Shown: positions 9,887-17,685 of the stretch, piece after piece | Position numbering within the stretch: position 1 is the stretch's first letter | Layout of the letters: the number at the start of each line of letters is the position of its first letter | Assembly: GCF_002005545.1 (NCBI RefSeq) | Contig: NZ_LBMT01000001.1 | Span: forward strand, 1,572,301-1,636,300 | Length of the DNA: 64,000 nt | From: Streptococcus mitis | GTDB lineage: Bacteria > Bacillota > Bacilli > Lactobacillales > Streptococcaceae | Reading direction: 5' to 3' | Notes under the pieces: model-generated | Seen by the model: only the letters and a program-made list of their open reading frames with translations | Told to the model about the DNA's origin: nothing | The model's database searches: none | Program-made: the position numbers and the translations under genes

Positions 9887-11260
9887 ATGATTACACGTGA
9901 ATTTGATACCATCGCTGCCATCTCTACTCCACTAGGTGAAGGGGCTATTGGTATTGTCCGCCTGAGCGGAACAGAAAGTTTTGCTATTGCGCAAAAGATT
10001 TTTAAAGGAAAAGACTTGAGACAGGTTGTTAGCCACACTCTCAACTACGGTCACATCGTTGACCCTCTAACTGGTAAAGTCATGGACGAGGTCATGGTGG
10101 GAGCCATGAAATCTCCAAAAACCTTCACTCGTGAGGATATTATCGAGATTAACACCCACGGTGGGATTGCGGTAACCAATGAAATTCTCCAACTAGCGAT
10201 CCGTGAAGGAGCTCGGTTGGCAGAACCTGGTGAATTTACCAAACGTGCCTTTTTAAACGGTCGCGTAGATTTGACACAGGCTGAGGCAGTGATGGACATC
10301 ATCCGTGCAAAGACTGACAAGGCCATGAACATTGCAGTTAAGCAATTAGACGGTTCCCTTTCTGACCTCATTAACAATACCCGTCAAGAAATCCTTAACA
10401 CACTTGCCCAAGTCGAGGTTAATATCGACTATCCTGAGTATGACGATGTTGAAGAAGCGACTACTGCTGTGGTCCGTGAGAAGACTATGGAGTTTGAGCA
10501 ATTGCTAACTAATCTCCTTAGGACAGCCCGTCGCGGTAAAATCCTTCGTGAAGGAATTTCCACTGCCATCATCGGACGTCCCAATGTTGGGAAATCAAGC
10601 CTCCTCAACAACCTCTTGCGTGAGGACAAGGCTATCGTTACAGATATTGCTGGTACTACTCGAGATGTCATTGAAGAATACGTCAACATCAACGGTGTCC
10701 CTCTCAAATTGATTGATACAGCCGGTATCCGTGAAACGGATGACATCGTGGAACAAATAGGTGTTGAGCGTTCGAAAAAAGCCCTCAAGGAAGCTGACTT
10801 GGTTCTACTGGTGCTAAATGCCAGTGAACCACTAACCGCCCAAGACCGCCAACTCCTAGAAATCAGTCAGGAGACTAATCGCATTATTCTTCTTAACAAA
10901 ACTGACCTGCCAGAAGTTATTGAAACCTCTGAACTTCCAGAAGATGTCATTCGCATTTCAGTCCTTAAAAACCAAAACATCGATAAGATAGAAGAGAGAA
11001 TCAACAACCTCTTCTTTGAAAATGCTGGTTTGGTTGAGCAAGACGCAACCTACCTGTCAAATGCTCGTCACATTTCCCTGATTGAAAAAGCAGTTGAAAG
11101 CCTACAAGCTGTTAACCAAGGTCTTGAACTAGGTATGCCAGTTGACTTGCTTCAAGTTGACTTGACTCGTACTTGGGAAATCCTCGGAGAAATCACTGGA
11201 GATGCTGCTCCAGATGAACTCATTACCCAACTCTTTAGCCAATTCTGTTTAGGAAAATAA
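9887..11260 (+). CDS. mnmE: tRNA-modifying GTPase MnmE (TrmE)
   Basis: MnmE works with MnmG to build the 5-carboxymethylaminomethyl group on U34 of certain tRNAs. The 457-residue protein has the N-terminal folate-binding domain, a helical domain and an inserted G domain: GRPNVGKSS (G1), DTAG (G3) and NKTD (G4). It ends with the functional CLGK motif, whose cysteine is conserved. I start at the ATG at 9887, preceded by AAAGGA. The longer reading from 9830 would begin inside the promoter. Confidence 0.97.
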   Translation: MITREFDTIAAISTPLGEGAIGIVRLSGTESFAIAQKIFKGKDLRQVVSHTLNYGHIVDPLTGKVMDEVMVGAMKSPKTFTREDIIEINTHGGIAVTNEILQLAIREGARLAEPGEFTKRAFLNGRVDLTQAEAVMDIIRAKTDKAMNIAVKQLDGSLSDLINNTRQEILNTLAQVEVNIDYPEYDDVEEATTAVVREKTMEFEQLLTNLLRTARRGKILREGISTAIIGRPNVGKSSLLNNLLREDKAIVTDIAGTTRDVIEEYVNINGVPLKLIDTAGIRETDDIVEQIGVERSKKALKEADLVLLVLNASEPLTAQDRQLLEISQETNRIILLNKTDLPEVIETSELPEDVIRISVLKNQNIDKIEERINNLFFENAGLVEQDATYLSNARHISLIEKAVESLQAVNQGLELGMPVDLLQVDLTRTWEILGEITGDAAPDELITQLFSQFCLGK

Positions 11261-11262
11261 GA

Positions 11263-11296
11263 AAAATCCATGATCCTTCATTCGGTCATGGATTTT
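11263..11296 (+). terminator. Rho-independent terminator after mnmE
   Basis: A perfect 11-base inverted repeat (AAAATCCATGA at 11263-11273 with TCATGGATTTT at 11286-11296) starts two bases after the mnmE stop codon. The A/T arms make it potentially bidirectional. Confidence 0.85.
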
Positions 11297-11339
11297 ATTA
11301 TGTGACTATTAGTCCGTCTCGCTCCGTTAGGTGCGAGAC

Positions 11340-12050
11340 AAAAAAACCACCCGCTATGTGGGTGCGCGTCGAAGGTTATACCAAAAAAACTCCGAACGCG
11401 ATACAATAAAGGTGTTCAAGCCAATTGTAAAGCGAAAGGAGAAAAATATGGCATAAAAGGCTCATAGTTTATCGCACACAAAGTGGCACTGTAAGTATCA
11501 CATTGTGTTCACCCCTAAGTATAGACGAAAAGTTATCTATAATCAATATCGAAGTAGTTTAGGCGAAATATTTCATCGCTTGTGTAGTTATAAAGGAGTT
11601 GAAATTATCGAGGGTCACTTAATGCCAGACCATGTACACATGTTAGTAAGTATTCCACCGAGGATAAGTGTTTCGAGTTTCATGGGTTATTTAAAAGGAA
11701 AAAGTGCACTCATGATGTTTGACAAACACGCCAATCTCAAGTATAAGTTTGGGAATCGGCATTTCTGGGCGGAAGGTTATTATGTGAGTACAGTAGGACT
11801 TAATGAAGCCACAATTAAGAAATATATTCAAGAACAGGAAAAGCATGATATAGCACTAGATAAATTAAGTGTAAAAGAATATGAGGATCCCTTTAGGGAT
11901 AGTGGTAAGTAATACTAAAGCCTCTTTGAGAGGCAAGTGACGAGTCAAGAGCAATAAGGCTTGAACAAAGTGAAAGCCAGCGTCTTTAGGCGCTGGCTGG
12001 TAATTTGGGCTTATAGCCCTGGTACAAACCACCCGTTTGACGGGTGGTCA
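11340..12050 (+). mobile_element. IS200/IS605-type insertion sequence
   Basis: A single Y1 transposase gene is framed by subterminal hairpins rather than by terminal inverted repeats, which is the layout of IS200-type elements. The left hairpin is at 11348-11364 (CACCC...GGGTG) and the right hairpin at 12028-12048 (ACCACCCG...CGGGTGGT). The two share the AAACCACCCG start. The exact ends cannot be set by eye, because these elements do not make target duplications. It lies between mnmE and dapA, close to the 3' ends of both. Confidence 0.75.
11448..11912 (+). pseudogene. tnpA: IS200-type transposase TnpA with stop at codon 3
   Basis: This is a Y1 HUH transposase that would cut and rejoin single-stranded DNA. 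The ATG at 11448 has a strong AAAGGAG ribosome site, but codon 3 (11454-11456) is TAA. After it the frame continues intact for 152 codons, starting KAHSLSHTKWHCKYHIV. The HUH pair is visible as DHVHML, and the catalytic tyrosine region as the WAEGYYVSTVG to IKKYIQEQ helix. Restart could occur at GTG 11505, but that would drop the N-terminal strand. I therefore call it probably inactive unless suppressed or reinitiated. Confidence 0.75.
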
Positions 12051-12061
12051 TGATTGTCTTA

Positions 12062-12997
12062 TTAGTAATCTGGTCTTAAGACACCTGTTACAGTTGCCTT
12101 GGTCGCTTCGTAGTCGCCATCTACGACAACCTTGATAATGCGTTTAGCATCTTCTTCTGGTGCTGGAACTAGAGGTAATCGAGTTGGGCCAGCTTCAAAT
12201 CCCATATAGTTCAAAACTGCCTTAACTGGAGCAGGACTTGGATAAGAGAAGAGGGCATTGACTTTAGGAATGAATTTACGCTGAATAGCTGCAGCTTTCT
12301 TCATATCACTTTCTGCAATGGCAGTAAACATCTCGTGCATCTCATCTCCATTTGTATGAGAGGCAACAGAAATAACCCCGTCAGCACCAAGGTTCATGGC
12401 ATGGAAAGCATCTCCATCCTCACCTGTATAAATCAAGAATTCTTCAGGCTTGTGCTCAATCAAGTAAGCCATATTGGCCAAGCTAGTACATTCTTTGACA
12501 CCGATAATATTTGGATGATCAGCCAAGCGAAGCATGGTTTCTGGAGTTAATTCGACAACCACACGACCTGGAATGTTATAGATGATAATTGGTAGATCCG
12601 AAGCATCTGCAATGGCTTTAAAGTGCTGATACATCCCTTCTTGAGAAGGTTTGTTGTAGTAAGGAACAATAGCAAGCCCAGCTGCGAAACCACCAAATTC
12701 TGCTACTTCTTTGACAAACTCGATCGAGTCACGCGTATCATTAGTACCTACACCCGCAATCAAAGGAACGCGTCCATTGACAACCTTTTGTACAGCCGCA
12801 AATAGCTCCAACTCTTCATCGTGAGTCAAGGTTGGACTCTCAGCAGTCGTTCCTGCGAGAAGAATACCATCTGTATGATGAGCCAACAAATGCTCAATCA
12901 AGGCTGGAATGGCATCAAAGTTAATGGAACCATCCTCATGGAAAGGGGTTATGAAGGCCGTGATAATTTTACACTCTTTTAAATCTTGATAAGACAT
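12062..12997 (-). CDS. dapA: 4-hydroxy-tetrahydrodipicolinate synthase
   Basis: DapA condenses pyruvate with aspartate semialdehyde at the lysine/diaminopimelate branch point. The 311-residue TIM-barrel protein shows GTTAESPTL (substrate loop), the tyrosine in IIYNIPGR and the Schiff-base lysine in IIGVKECT. It lies 56 bases downstream of asd, which supplies its substrate, and both are on minus, so they form a functional pair. The IS200 element sits just past its 3' end. Confidence 0.97.
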   Translation of the reverse strand: MSYQDLKECKIITAFITPFHEDGSINFDAIPALIEHLLAHHTDGILLAGTTAESPTLTHDEELELFAAVQKVVNGRVPLIAGVGTNDTRDSIEFVKEVAEFGGFAAGLAIVPYYNKPSQEGMYQHFKAIADASDLPIIIYNIPGRVVVELTPETMLRLADHPNIIGVKECTSLANMAYLIEHKPEEFLIYTGEDGDAFHAMNLGADGVISVASHTNGDEMHEMFTAIAESDMKKAAAIQRKFIPKVNALFSYPSPAPVKAVLNYMGFEAGPTRLPLVPAPEEDAKRIIKVVVDGDYEATKATVTGVLRPDY

Positions 12998-13052
12998 GAA
13001 AACACCTCTCTATTTCAAAGAAGGAGTTCATCTGAACTCCTAAACGATATGA

Positions 13053-14129
13053 CTATTTTAATTCAAATTTCAATTCAACTGTTGGACGAACCAATCCACG
13101 TTCGTGAAGAGTTTCTGCAATCTGAACTGAGTTCCAAGCAGCACCTTTGAGCAGGTTGTCTGAAACAACCCACATGTGGATTCCTTTTTCAGCATCCAAG
13201 TCTTTACGGATACGACCAACAAAGGTATCACGTGAACCCACTGCATTGATAGCTTGAGGATAAATTTGATGAGCTACATCATCTTCGAGAACAGCACCTG
13301 GGAAGGCTGCGATAGCTGCTTTGACTTCTTCGATTGGAGCCACTTCTTTTGTTTCGATATAAACAGACTCAGAGTGAGCTGACAAGACTGGAATGCGCAC
13401 ACATGTTGCAGATACTGCAATGCTATCATCTTCCATAATTTTCTTAGTTTCCTTAGTCATCTTCATCTCTTCGTAAGTATAATCATTGTCAGTGAAGACA
13501 TCAATTTGTGGAAGAGCATTGAAGGCGATAGGATAATGTTTCTTGTCACCGCCTGAAGGCAAGATTTCCGCATGCAAATCACGTGGAGTTACACCATCAT
13601 TCAACACTTCACGAAGTTCACGTTGTGTTTCAAGAATCGCTCCCATACCAGCACCTGAGACGGCTTGGTAAGTTGAAACAATGATACGATCCAAGCCCCA
13701 TTTTTGACGAACGGGTTCAAGGGCTACCATCATTTGAATTGTTGAACAGTTAGGGCAGGCAATGATTCCGTTGTGGGCATCAAGTGCATGAGCATTGACC
13801 TCTGGAACAACCAAAGGAACATCTGGATTTTGACGGAAGTAAGATGTATTATCTACTACTACCGCTCCAGCTTTAACTGCGTATGGTGCATACTTAGCTG
13901 ATGTAGAACCACCTGCTGAAAAGAGAGCAATATCAACTCCTTCAAAAGCTGTTTCAGTCGTTTCTTCAATCGTAATATCTTGGTCTTTAAATTTCAAAGT
14001 CTTGCCTGCTGAACGTGCAGAAGCAAGTAAACGAATTTTATCGATTGGAAGTGTTGATTCTTCCAACATTTTTATCATCTGAGCACCGACAGCACCTGTC
14101 GCGCCGACTACAGCAACTGTATATCCCAT
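13053..14129 (-). CDS. asd: Aspartate-semialdehyde dehydrogenase
   Basis: Asd reduces aspartyl phosphate to aspartate semialdehyde for lysine, threonine, methionine and diaminopimelate synthesis. The 358-residue protein has the NADP loop [10 protein letters not shown] at residues 9-18 and the catalytic cysteine in ACPNCSTIQ around residue 128. Its own promoter lies at 14175-14202, downstream of the terminator of the asd RNA, so the gene and that RNA appear to be separate transcription units. Confidence 0.97.
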   Translation of the reverse strand: MGYTVAVVGATGAVGAQMIKMLEESTLPIDKIRLLASARSAGKTLKFKDQDITIEETTETAFEGVDIALFSAGGSTSAKYAPYAVKAGAVVVDNTSYFRQNPDVPLVVPEVNAHALDAHNGIIACPNCSTIQMMVALEPVRQKWGLDRIIVSTYQAVSGAGMGAILETQRELREVLNDGVTPRDLHAEILPSGGDKKHYPIAFNALPQIDVFTDNDYTYEEMKMTKETKKIMEDDSIAVSATCVRIPVLSAHSESVYIETKEVAPIEEVKAAIAAFPGAVLEDDVAHQIYPQAINAVGSRDTFVGRIRKDLDAEKGIHMWVVSDNLLKGAAWNSVQIAETLHERGLVRPTVELKFELK

Positions 14130-14174
14130 ACATAACCTCTTTCGGAATTTTCTAAAAATTTCTATAATAGATGT

Positions 14175-14202
14175 ATTATACTACTTTTTCCATGAATTGC
14201 AA
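14175..14202 (-). promoter_or_regulatory. Promoter for asd-dapA
   Basis: On minus, TTGCAA (14197-14202) and TATAAT (14175-14180) are 16 bases apart, about 46 bases upstream of the asd ATG. Confidence 0.75.
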
Positions 14203-14222
14203 AGCTTTTTCATCATTTTTTG

Positions 14223-14257
14223 GAAAATAAAAATCCCCAGTCGCTAGACCAGGGACT
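14223..14257 (-). terminator. Terminator of the asd RNA
   Basis: On minus, a CCCTGGTC/GACTGGGG hairpin is followed by TTTTTATTTT. It forms the 3' end of the asd RNA and separates it from the asd promoter. Confidence 0.8.
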
Positions 14258-14370
14258 AAGAGGCATCTTCATGTGATGAGCAGGTTCACACAACTCATCA
14301 AGGTCCGCTCCTGCGTTATGACCTCCTTATGCTCAATAGTAGTCCGAAGACAACCTATCGACTCATCGCA
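14226..14370 (-). ncRNA. asd RNA (streptococcal small RNA upstream of asd)
   Basis: This is a structured RNA of about 145 nt in front of asd, bounded by a consensus promoter (TTGACA 14400-14405, 17-base spacer, TAGAAT 14377-14382) and a rho-independent terminator (14223-14257). Its place directly upstream of asd in a Streptococcus matches the Rfam-type asd RNA motif. In S. pyogenes that motif is known as an independently expressed small RNA of about 170 nt. Its function is not established. I recognise it by position, promoter, terminator and stem content, not by a covariance search. Confidence 0.75.
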
Positions 14371-14376
14371 TCTACT

Positions 14377-14405
14377 ATTCTACTAAAGAGAATCACTTTT
14401 GTCAA
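14377..14405 (-). promoter_or_regulatory. Consensus promoter of the asd RNA
   Basis: TTGACA at 14400-14405 and TAGAAT at 14377-14382, read on minus, have the ideal 17-base spacing. The BOX element begins 15 bases further upstream. Confidence 0.85.
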
Positions 14406-14419
14406 CAGACGAAACTCTT

Positions 14420-14606
14420 TATACTCTTCGAAAATCTCTTCAAACTTCGTCAGAGTCGCTTTACCGTATGTATGGTTACTGACTCTACAACCTCAAAAAC
14501 ATGTTTTGAGCTGACTTCGTCAGTTTTATCTACAACCTCAAAACAGTGTTTTGATCAACCTGCGGCTAGCTTCCTAGTTTGCTCTTTGATTTTCATTGAG
14601 TATTAG
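14420..14606 (+). repeat. Pneumococcal BOX element (A-B-B-C)
   Basis: A boxA-like start (ATACTCTTCGAAAATCTC) is followed by two boxB-like units, each ending in a CCTCAAAA...GTTTTGA hairpin. A boxC-like end follows (CAACCTGCGGCTAGCTTCC, then TTTTCATTGAGTATTAG). BOX elements are miniature repeats scattered in the genomes of S. pneumoniae and close relatives. This copy lies immediately upstream of the asd RNA promoter. Confidence 0.9.
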
Positions 14607-14662
14607 TTTTATTTACACAGATACATAAGAAATATCTTTGAAAAATTTGAGGCAGACATAAC

Positions 14663-14689
14663 AAAAAACCTTGTAAATAAAGGTTTTTT
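14663..14689 (-). terminator. Terminator after tRNA-Thr
   Basis: A perfect ten-base inverted repeat (AAAAAACCTT 14663-14672 and AAGGTTTTTT 14680-14689) gives a hairpin with T-tract in either direction. It lies 12 bases past the tRNA 3' end. Confidence 0.8.
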
Positions 14690-14701
14690 CTGTCTATTTA
14701 A

Positions 14702-14774
14702 TGCTAATTGCCGGGATTGAACCGGCGACCTCATCCTTACCATGGATGCGCTCTGCCAACTGAGCTAAATCAGC
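14702..14774 (-). tRNA. tRNA-Thr (anticodon GGU)
   Basis: A 73-nt cloverleaf can be folded on minus. The acceptor stem is GCTGATT/AATTAGC with discriminator A; the D arm contains AGCTCAGTTGG, the anticodon arm is CATCC-ATGGTAA-GGATG, and the T arm contains GGTTCAATCC. The seven-base loop puts GGU at 34-36, which reads ACC and ACU threonine codons. The CCA end is not encoded. It has its own promoter and terminator. Confidence 0.95.
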
Positions 14775-14784
14775 TTACTTAAAA

Positions 14785-14813
14785 AGTATACTACAGTTAG
14801 AAAATCTTGTCAA
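14785..14813 (-). promoter_or_regulatory. Consensus promoter of tRNA-Thr
   Basis: On minus, TTGACA (14808-14813), a 17-base spacer and TATACT (14785-14790) lie ten bases upstream of the mature tRNA 5' end. Confidence 0.85.
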
Positions 14814-14836
14814 GTTTCCTAAGAAATTTTCCTAAA

Positions 14837-14864
14837 GAAAAAGCCAGGTAAGAGCTACCTAGCT
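14837..14864 (-). terminator. Terminator after queT
   Basis: On minus, AGCTAGGTA pairs with TACCTGGCT (one mismatch), followed by TTTTTC. It lies ten bases past the queT stop codon. Confidence 0.8.
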
Positions 14865-14873
14865 TATCTTCTT

Positions 14874-15383
14874 CTATTTGCTTAAATCAATTCGACGACC
14901 AATTTTACCAATAATAATCGCTCCAATAATCAATGAGGCAAATTCACCAATTCCTGTTGTAAACCAAGTAAGGAAGAATGGTAATTCTGCTACAATATTT
15001 AACTCTGCAGCAATAGTAAACATGGAAATTGAAAAGAGGATTGAAAAGAAGAAATGATCTTTTCGAATCAATCCGTTAAAGAGGTAATCCTTGCTATATT
15101 TTGCAAAAAGCCAAACACCTAGACTGAGGAATACTAAGGTTGATCCGCCACCAACAAAGACATCTAGTAGTCCGAAGCTAAAGAAATTAGCAATCATACA
15201 ACCGATGGTAACTCCGATGATGTACTTAGGATTGTAAAAAGCCATAAAGTTCATCATTTCTGAAATACGAAACTGATAAGCACCATAGCTGATGGCATTT
15301 AGGGGCGGTGTGACAGTCAAAACGACATAGATAGCAGCGACGATTGCAATATCTGCAACATCACGAATAGTTAATTTTTTCAT
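14874..15383 (-). CDS. queT: QueT-family queuosine-precursor transporter (ECF S component)
   Basis: This 169-residue membrane protein is the substrate-binding S subunit of an energy-coupling-factor transporter for queuosine precursors (preQ0/preQ1). It has five or six hydrophobic segments and begins MKKLTIRDVADIAIVAAIYV. I start at the ATG at 15381-15383, whose GGAG ribosome site is the tail of the preQ1-II riboswitch; the longer reading would run through the riboswitch. The ATPase and T subunits must be encoded elsewhere, as is normal for group II ECF systems. Confidence 0.93.
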   Translation of the reverse strand: MKKLTIRDVADIAIVAAIYVVLTVTPPLNAISYGAYQFRISEMMNFMAFYNPKYIIGVTIGCMIANFFSFGLLDVFVGGGSTLVFLSLGVWLFAKYSKDYLFNGLIRKDHFFFSILFSISMFTIAAELNIVAELPFFLTWFTTGIGEFASLIIGAIIIGKIGRRIDLSK

Positions 15384-15386
15384 CTT

Positions 15387-15444
15387 TTCTCCTTTGGCGG
15401 TTATCCGCGTGTAATATGCTTGGTGAAAGAAGCTAAGCACCAAG
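15387..15444 (-). promoter_or_regulatory. preQ1-II riboswitch controlling queT
   Basis: On minus, the 58-nt element begins CTTGGTGCTTAGCTTC. It continues through CACCAAGCATATTACACG and ends CCGCCAAAGGAGAA, which matches the COG4708/preQ1-II class known from streptococci. The P2 stem (CTTGGTG/CACCAAG) is perfect. The 3' part pairs with the Shine-Dalgarno sequence in the ligand-bound H-type pseudoknot, so preQ1 binding is expected to block queT translation. Confidence 0.93.
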
Positions 15445-15466
15445 GGTTGCTTTATTCAACCTTACT

Positions 15467-15475
15467 AGTATAGCA
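15467..15475 (-). promoter_or_regulatory. Extended -10 promoter for queT
   Basis: On minus, TGC-TATACT (TATACT at 15467-15472) lies about 22 bases upstream of the riboswitch. It is the mirror image of the divergent gtrA-like promoter. Confidence 0.7.
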
Positions 15476-15490
15476 CAATAGCTTGCTTTA

Positions 15491-15499
15491 TGCTATACT
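15491..15499 (+). promoter_or_regulatory. Extended -10 promoter for the gtrA-like gene
   Basis: TGC-TATACT (TATACT at 15494-15499) stands only six bases before the ATG at 15506. The expected transcription start therefore falls on or next to the start codon and leaves no room for a ribosome site. Confidence 0.65.
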
Positions 15500-15505
15500 T
15501 AAAAC

Positions 15506-15937
15506 ATGAAAATTTGTATTCAAAAATTTCTTAACAATGAAATCTTAGCCTATCTCTTTTTTGGCCTTGCAACAACTCTAGTTTCGATTCTCACACGACT
15601 AGTCATTTATCAACTAAGTCATCAGGAACTTCTTGCTACGACCTTGGCAAATATTATTGGTATCCTCTTTGCCTTTATCACAAATGATAGGATTGTATTT
15701 AAGCAAGCTAGGCAGAATTGGCCAAGACGTTTAGTGAAATTTTCTCTTGCCCGCCTTTCTACCTTTCTATTAGACTTGCTCCTTACTTTTCTGTTTGTAA
15801 CCCAGTTTCCTAATATTATTGGTCAGTTCGTAAACGGTAATCTTGACAAAATCAATGCAATCGAAACAATACTTGCTCAAATATTGATAATTATTCTTAA
15901 TTACATTTTAAGCAAGGTCTATGTTTTTAACAAATAA
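15506..15937 (+). CDS. GtrA-family membrane protein
   Basis: This is a 143-residue, four-helix membrane protein of the GtrA family. The family includes flippases or helpers that move lipid-linked sugars across the membrane for surface polysaccharide or teichoic acid modification. The conserved ITNDRIVFK motif follows the second helix, and the C-terminus has NYILSKVYVF. The ATG at 15506 has no Shine-Dalgarno sequence and lies right at the predicted transcription start, so it may be translated from a leaderless mRNA. No glycosyltransferase partner is adjacent. Confidence 0.85.
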   Translation: MKICIQKFLNNEILAYLFFGLATTLVSILTRLVIYQLSHQELLATTLANIIGILFAFITNDRIVFKQARQNWPRRLVKFSLARLSTFLLDLLLTFLFVTQFPNIIGQFVNGNLDKINAIETILAQILIIILNYILSKVYVFNK

Positions 15938-15955
15938 AACTTCTGAGCATCTATC

Positions 15956-15984
15956 TTGCAAGCTCTTCTCAATTAATATATAAT
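15956..15984 (+). promoter_or_regulatory. Promoter for mscL
   Basis: TTGCAA (15956-15961), a 17-base spacer and TATAAT (15979-15984) precede the mscL ATG by about 28 bases. Confidence 0.8.
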
Positions 15985-16012
15985 AAATAGTAAAAATTTT
16001 TGAAAGGATATT

Positions 16013-16396
16013 ATGAAAATGTTAAAAGATCTTAAAGCATTTTTGCTTCGTGGTAATGTTGTTGACCTTGCTGTCGGTGTTGTCATTGCCTCTGCTTTTG
16101 GTGCTATCGTTACTTCACTTGTAAACGACATTATCACTCCTCTTATTTTAAATCCCGCTTTGAAAGCTGCTAAAGTCGAACGTATCGCTCAACTTTCTTG
16201 GCATGGAGTCGGCTATGGTAACTTTTTAAGTGCTATTATCAATTTTATCTTTGTGGGTACCGCCCTCTTCTTTATTATCAAGGGTATTGAAAAAGCACAG
16301 AAACTGACTGGTATAAAGGAAGAAAAAACTGCCGAAAAAAAACCAACCGAATTGGAAGTCCTTCAAGAAATCAAAGCTCTTCTTGAGAAAAAATAA
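16013..16396 (+). CDS. mscL: Large-conductance mechanosensitive channel
   Basis: MscL forms a pentameric stretch-activated pore that vents solutes on osmotic downshock. The 127-residue protein has the diagnostic N-terminal GNVVDLAVGVVIASAFG pore helix, a periplasmic-type loop, a second TM helix around residues 70-90 and a charged C-terminal bundle helix. GGATATT before the first ATG favours 16013; the ATG two codons later is the alternative. It has its own promoter and terminator. Confidence 0.97.
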   Translation: MKMLKDLKAFLLRGNVVDLAVGVVIASAFGAIVTSLVNDIITPLILNPALKAAKVERIAQLSWHGVGYGNFLSAIINFIFVGTALFFIIKGIEKAQKLTGIKEEKTAEKKPTELEVLQEIKALLEKK

Positions 16397-16402
16397 TCGT
16401 TT

Positions 16403-16437
16403 AAAAGGATCTAGCACAAAGCTAAATCCTTTTTTCT
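16403..16437 (+). terminator. Bidirectional terminator between mscL and hemH
   Basis: AAAAGGATCTAGC pairs with GCTAAATCCTTTTTT (one bulge/mismatch) in the gap between the two convergent genes. The A and T tracts on either side let it serve both strands. Confidence 0.8.
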
Positions 16438-17532
16438 TTACTCTTTGGGTAACTTGCCTGCTTTTTCTAGCATCTTCTTGATAAGATAAGGCATCTTGAC
16501 ATTCTCCCGACCTTTTTTCTCAATCAGTTTTTTCACAAATTCAGGCATTTGTAAATCTTGAGATTCGGCCAAAATGTTTTTCGTCTCATCTGAAGGAACT
16601 AACTCATCAAAGGTTTCTTCTTCTGGGAGAAATTCCTTAAACTCTTGATCTTCATTGGCTCTGACTGTACTAATCAAGGCATCAATCAAACGAGAATCCG
16701 TATTTGGCATTGGTGGTCGATGGTAGTTCACACCCAATTCTTGACACAAGTCATAACATTCCACATCGTTGTCAAACAAGACTTCAATATGCTCACTAAT
16801 GAAGCTGATAGGAACAAAAATATAATGGTCTGGATGTTCTGTCTGTTCTCTGAGATACTCCAAAACATCTGGTTTAATCCATGGAATCCCGATATCACTC
16901 TCACTTTGCCAAGTGTTAGTATATTGCTCTGAACTCAAGCCTAGTTTTTCAGCAACTAACTTGCTATTTTCGAAAATTTGGTCAATATATGGGTCACCAA
17001 AATCCAAGGCAAAAATGGGCACACTGTGAGCTGAAAAGATGACTTTAAAGCTATCCTGCTTTACTTCTTCTTTTAAAATTTTACCAATTTCATCTGCCCA
17101 ATAGTTTAAGAGAGCTTCTTCTTGATACCAGTCCTTAATAACTAAAAATTGAATTTGCTTGCTTTCTAAAAATTTTTCATAGCCCATGACAGAGTAAAAA
17201 GAATAATGAGGCTCCAAAATCAAACAAATACATTGCTCGATTCCGTCTGCTTCCATCTGACCAATCACATCTGGGATAAAAGGTCTAGAAAACTTATTAG
17301 CAAAATAGACACTATATTCATTTCCTAGCCTAGCTTCTACCAAGGCAACTTCTTCACGAGTAATTCTTTGCAGAGGCGTGCCTCCAATTCGTACATAATT
17401 ATCATAGAGAGTTTGAATCTCATGGTCTTGAGGTCTCACTCCACGACGAATATTTGTGAAAAAATCAGCTACACCTTCAAAGGTAATCTCTTCTGGCGAA
17501 CCGAATGTCATCATTAAAATTGCTTTTTTCAT
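16438..17532 (-). CDS. hemH: Ferrochelatase (CpfC/HemH family)
   Basis: This enzyme inserts ferrous iron into a porphyrin (coproporphyrin III in the Gram-positive pathway). The 364-residue protein has MTFGSPE near the N-terminus, the metal-site histidine in FSAHSVPIF around residue 183 and the C-terminal-domain glutamate region FISEHIEVL. No other heme-synthesis gene is nearby, and pneumococci and mitis-group streptococci are not known to make heme de novo. It probably acts on imported porphyrin or has another role. The C-terminal extension after about residue 310 is charged. Confidence 0.93.
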   Translation of the reverse strand: MKKAILMMTFGSPEEITFEGVADFFTNIRRGVRPQDHEIQTLYDNYVRIGGTPLQRITREEVALVEARLGNEYSVYFANKFSRPFIPDVIGQMEADGIEQCICLILEPHYSFYSVMGYEKFLESKQIQFLVIKDWYQEEALLNYWADEIGKILKEEVKQDSFKVIFSAHSVPIFALDFGDPYIDQIFENSKLVAEKLGLSSEQYTNTWQSESDIGIPWIKPDVLEYLREQTEHPDHYIFVPISFISEHIEVLFDNDVECYDLCQELGVNYHRPPMPNTDSRLIDALISTVRANEDQEFKEFLPEEETFDELVPSDETKNILAESQDLQMPEFVKKLIEKKGRENVKMPYLIKKMLEKAGKLPKE

Positions 17533-17647
17533 AACTGCTTCCTTGTGATGTTTTTATCAAGTTTATTTTATCATTTATCCATTAATAAGTAAACGCCAAC
17601 ATAGCGAATTTCCCGAACTTCTGTCTTTTGTTTTTCTCTTCTTTCTA

Positions 17648-17656
17648 TGATACAAT
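17648..17656 (+). promoter_or_regulatory. Extended -10 promoter for pepT
   Basis: TGA-TACAAT (TACAAT at 17651-17656) lies 30 bases upstream of the pepT ATG, with AAAGGAG in between. The -35 region is poor. Confidence 0.6.
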
Positions 17657-17685
17657 GGAAAAAATGAATTCAAAAGGAGTTTTTT

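Noticed and set aside
11313-11347. GTCTCGC...GCGAGAC hairpin next to a run of A, considered as a terminator
   Set aside because: The T-tract would precede rather than follow the hairpin on minus, and the A-run follows it on plus, so it does not terminate on either strand. It probably belongs to the IS left-end structure.
14226-14390. T-box or lysine riboswitch upstream of asd
   Set aside because: No T-box consensus (TGGNACCGCG) and no lysine-riboswitch core blocks. The terminator lies before a second promoter for asd, which fits an independent small RNA.
14329-14514. Plus-strand ORF of 61 codons across the BOX element
   Set aside because: It runs through the asd RNA gene and the repeat, has no ribosome site, and reads repeat sequence.
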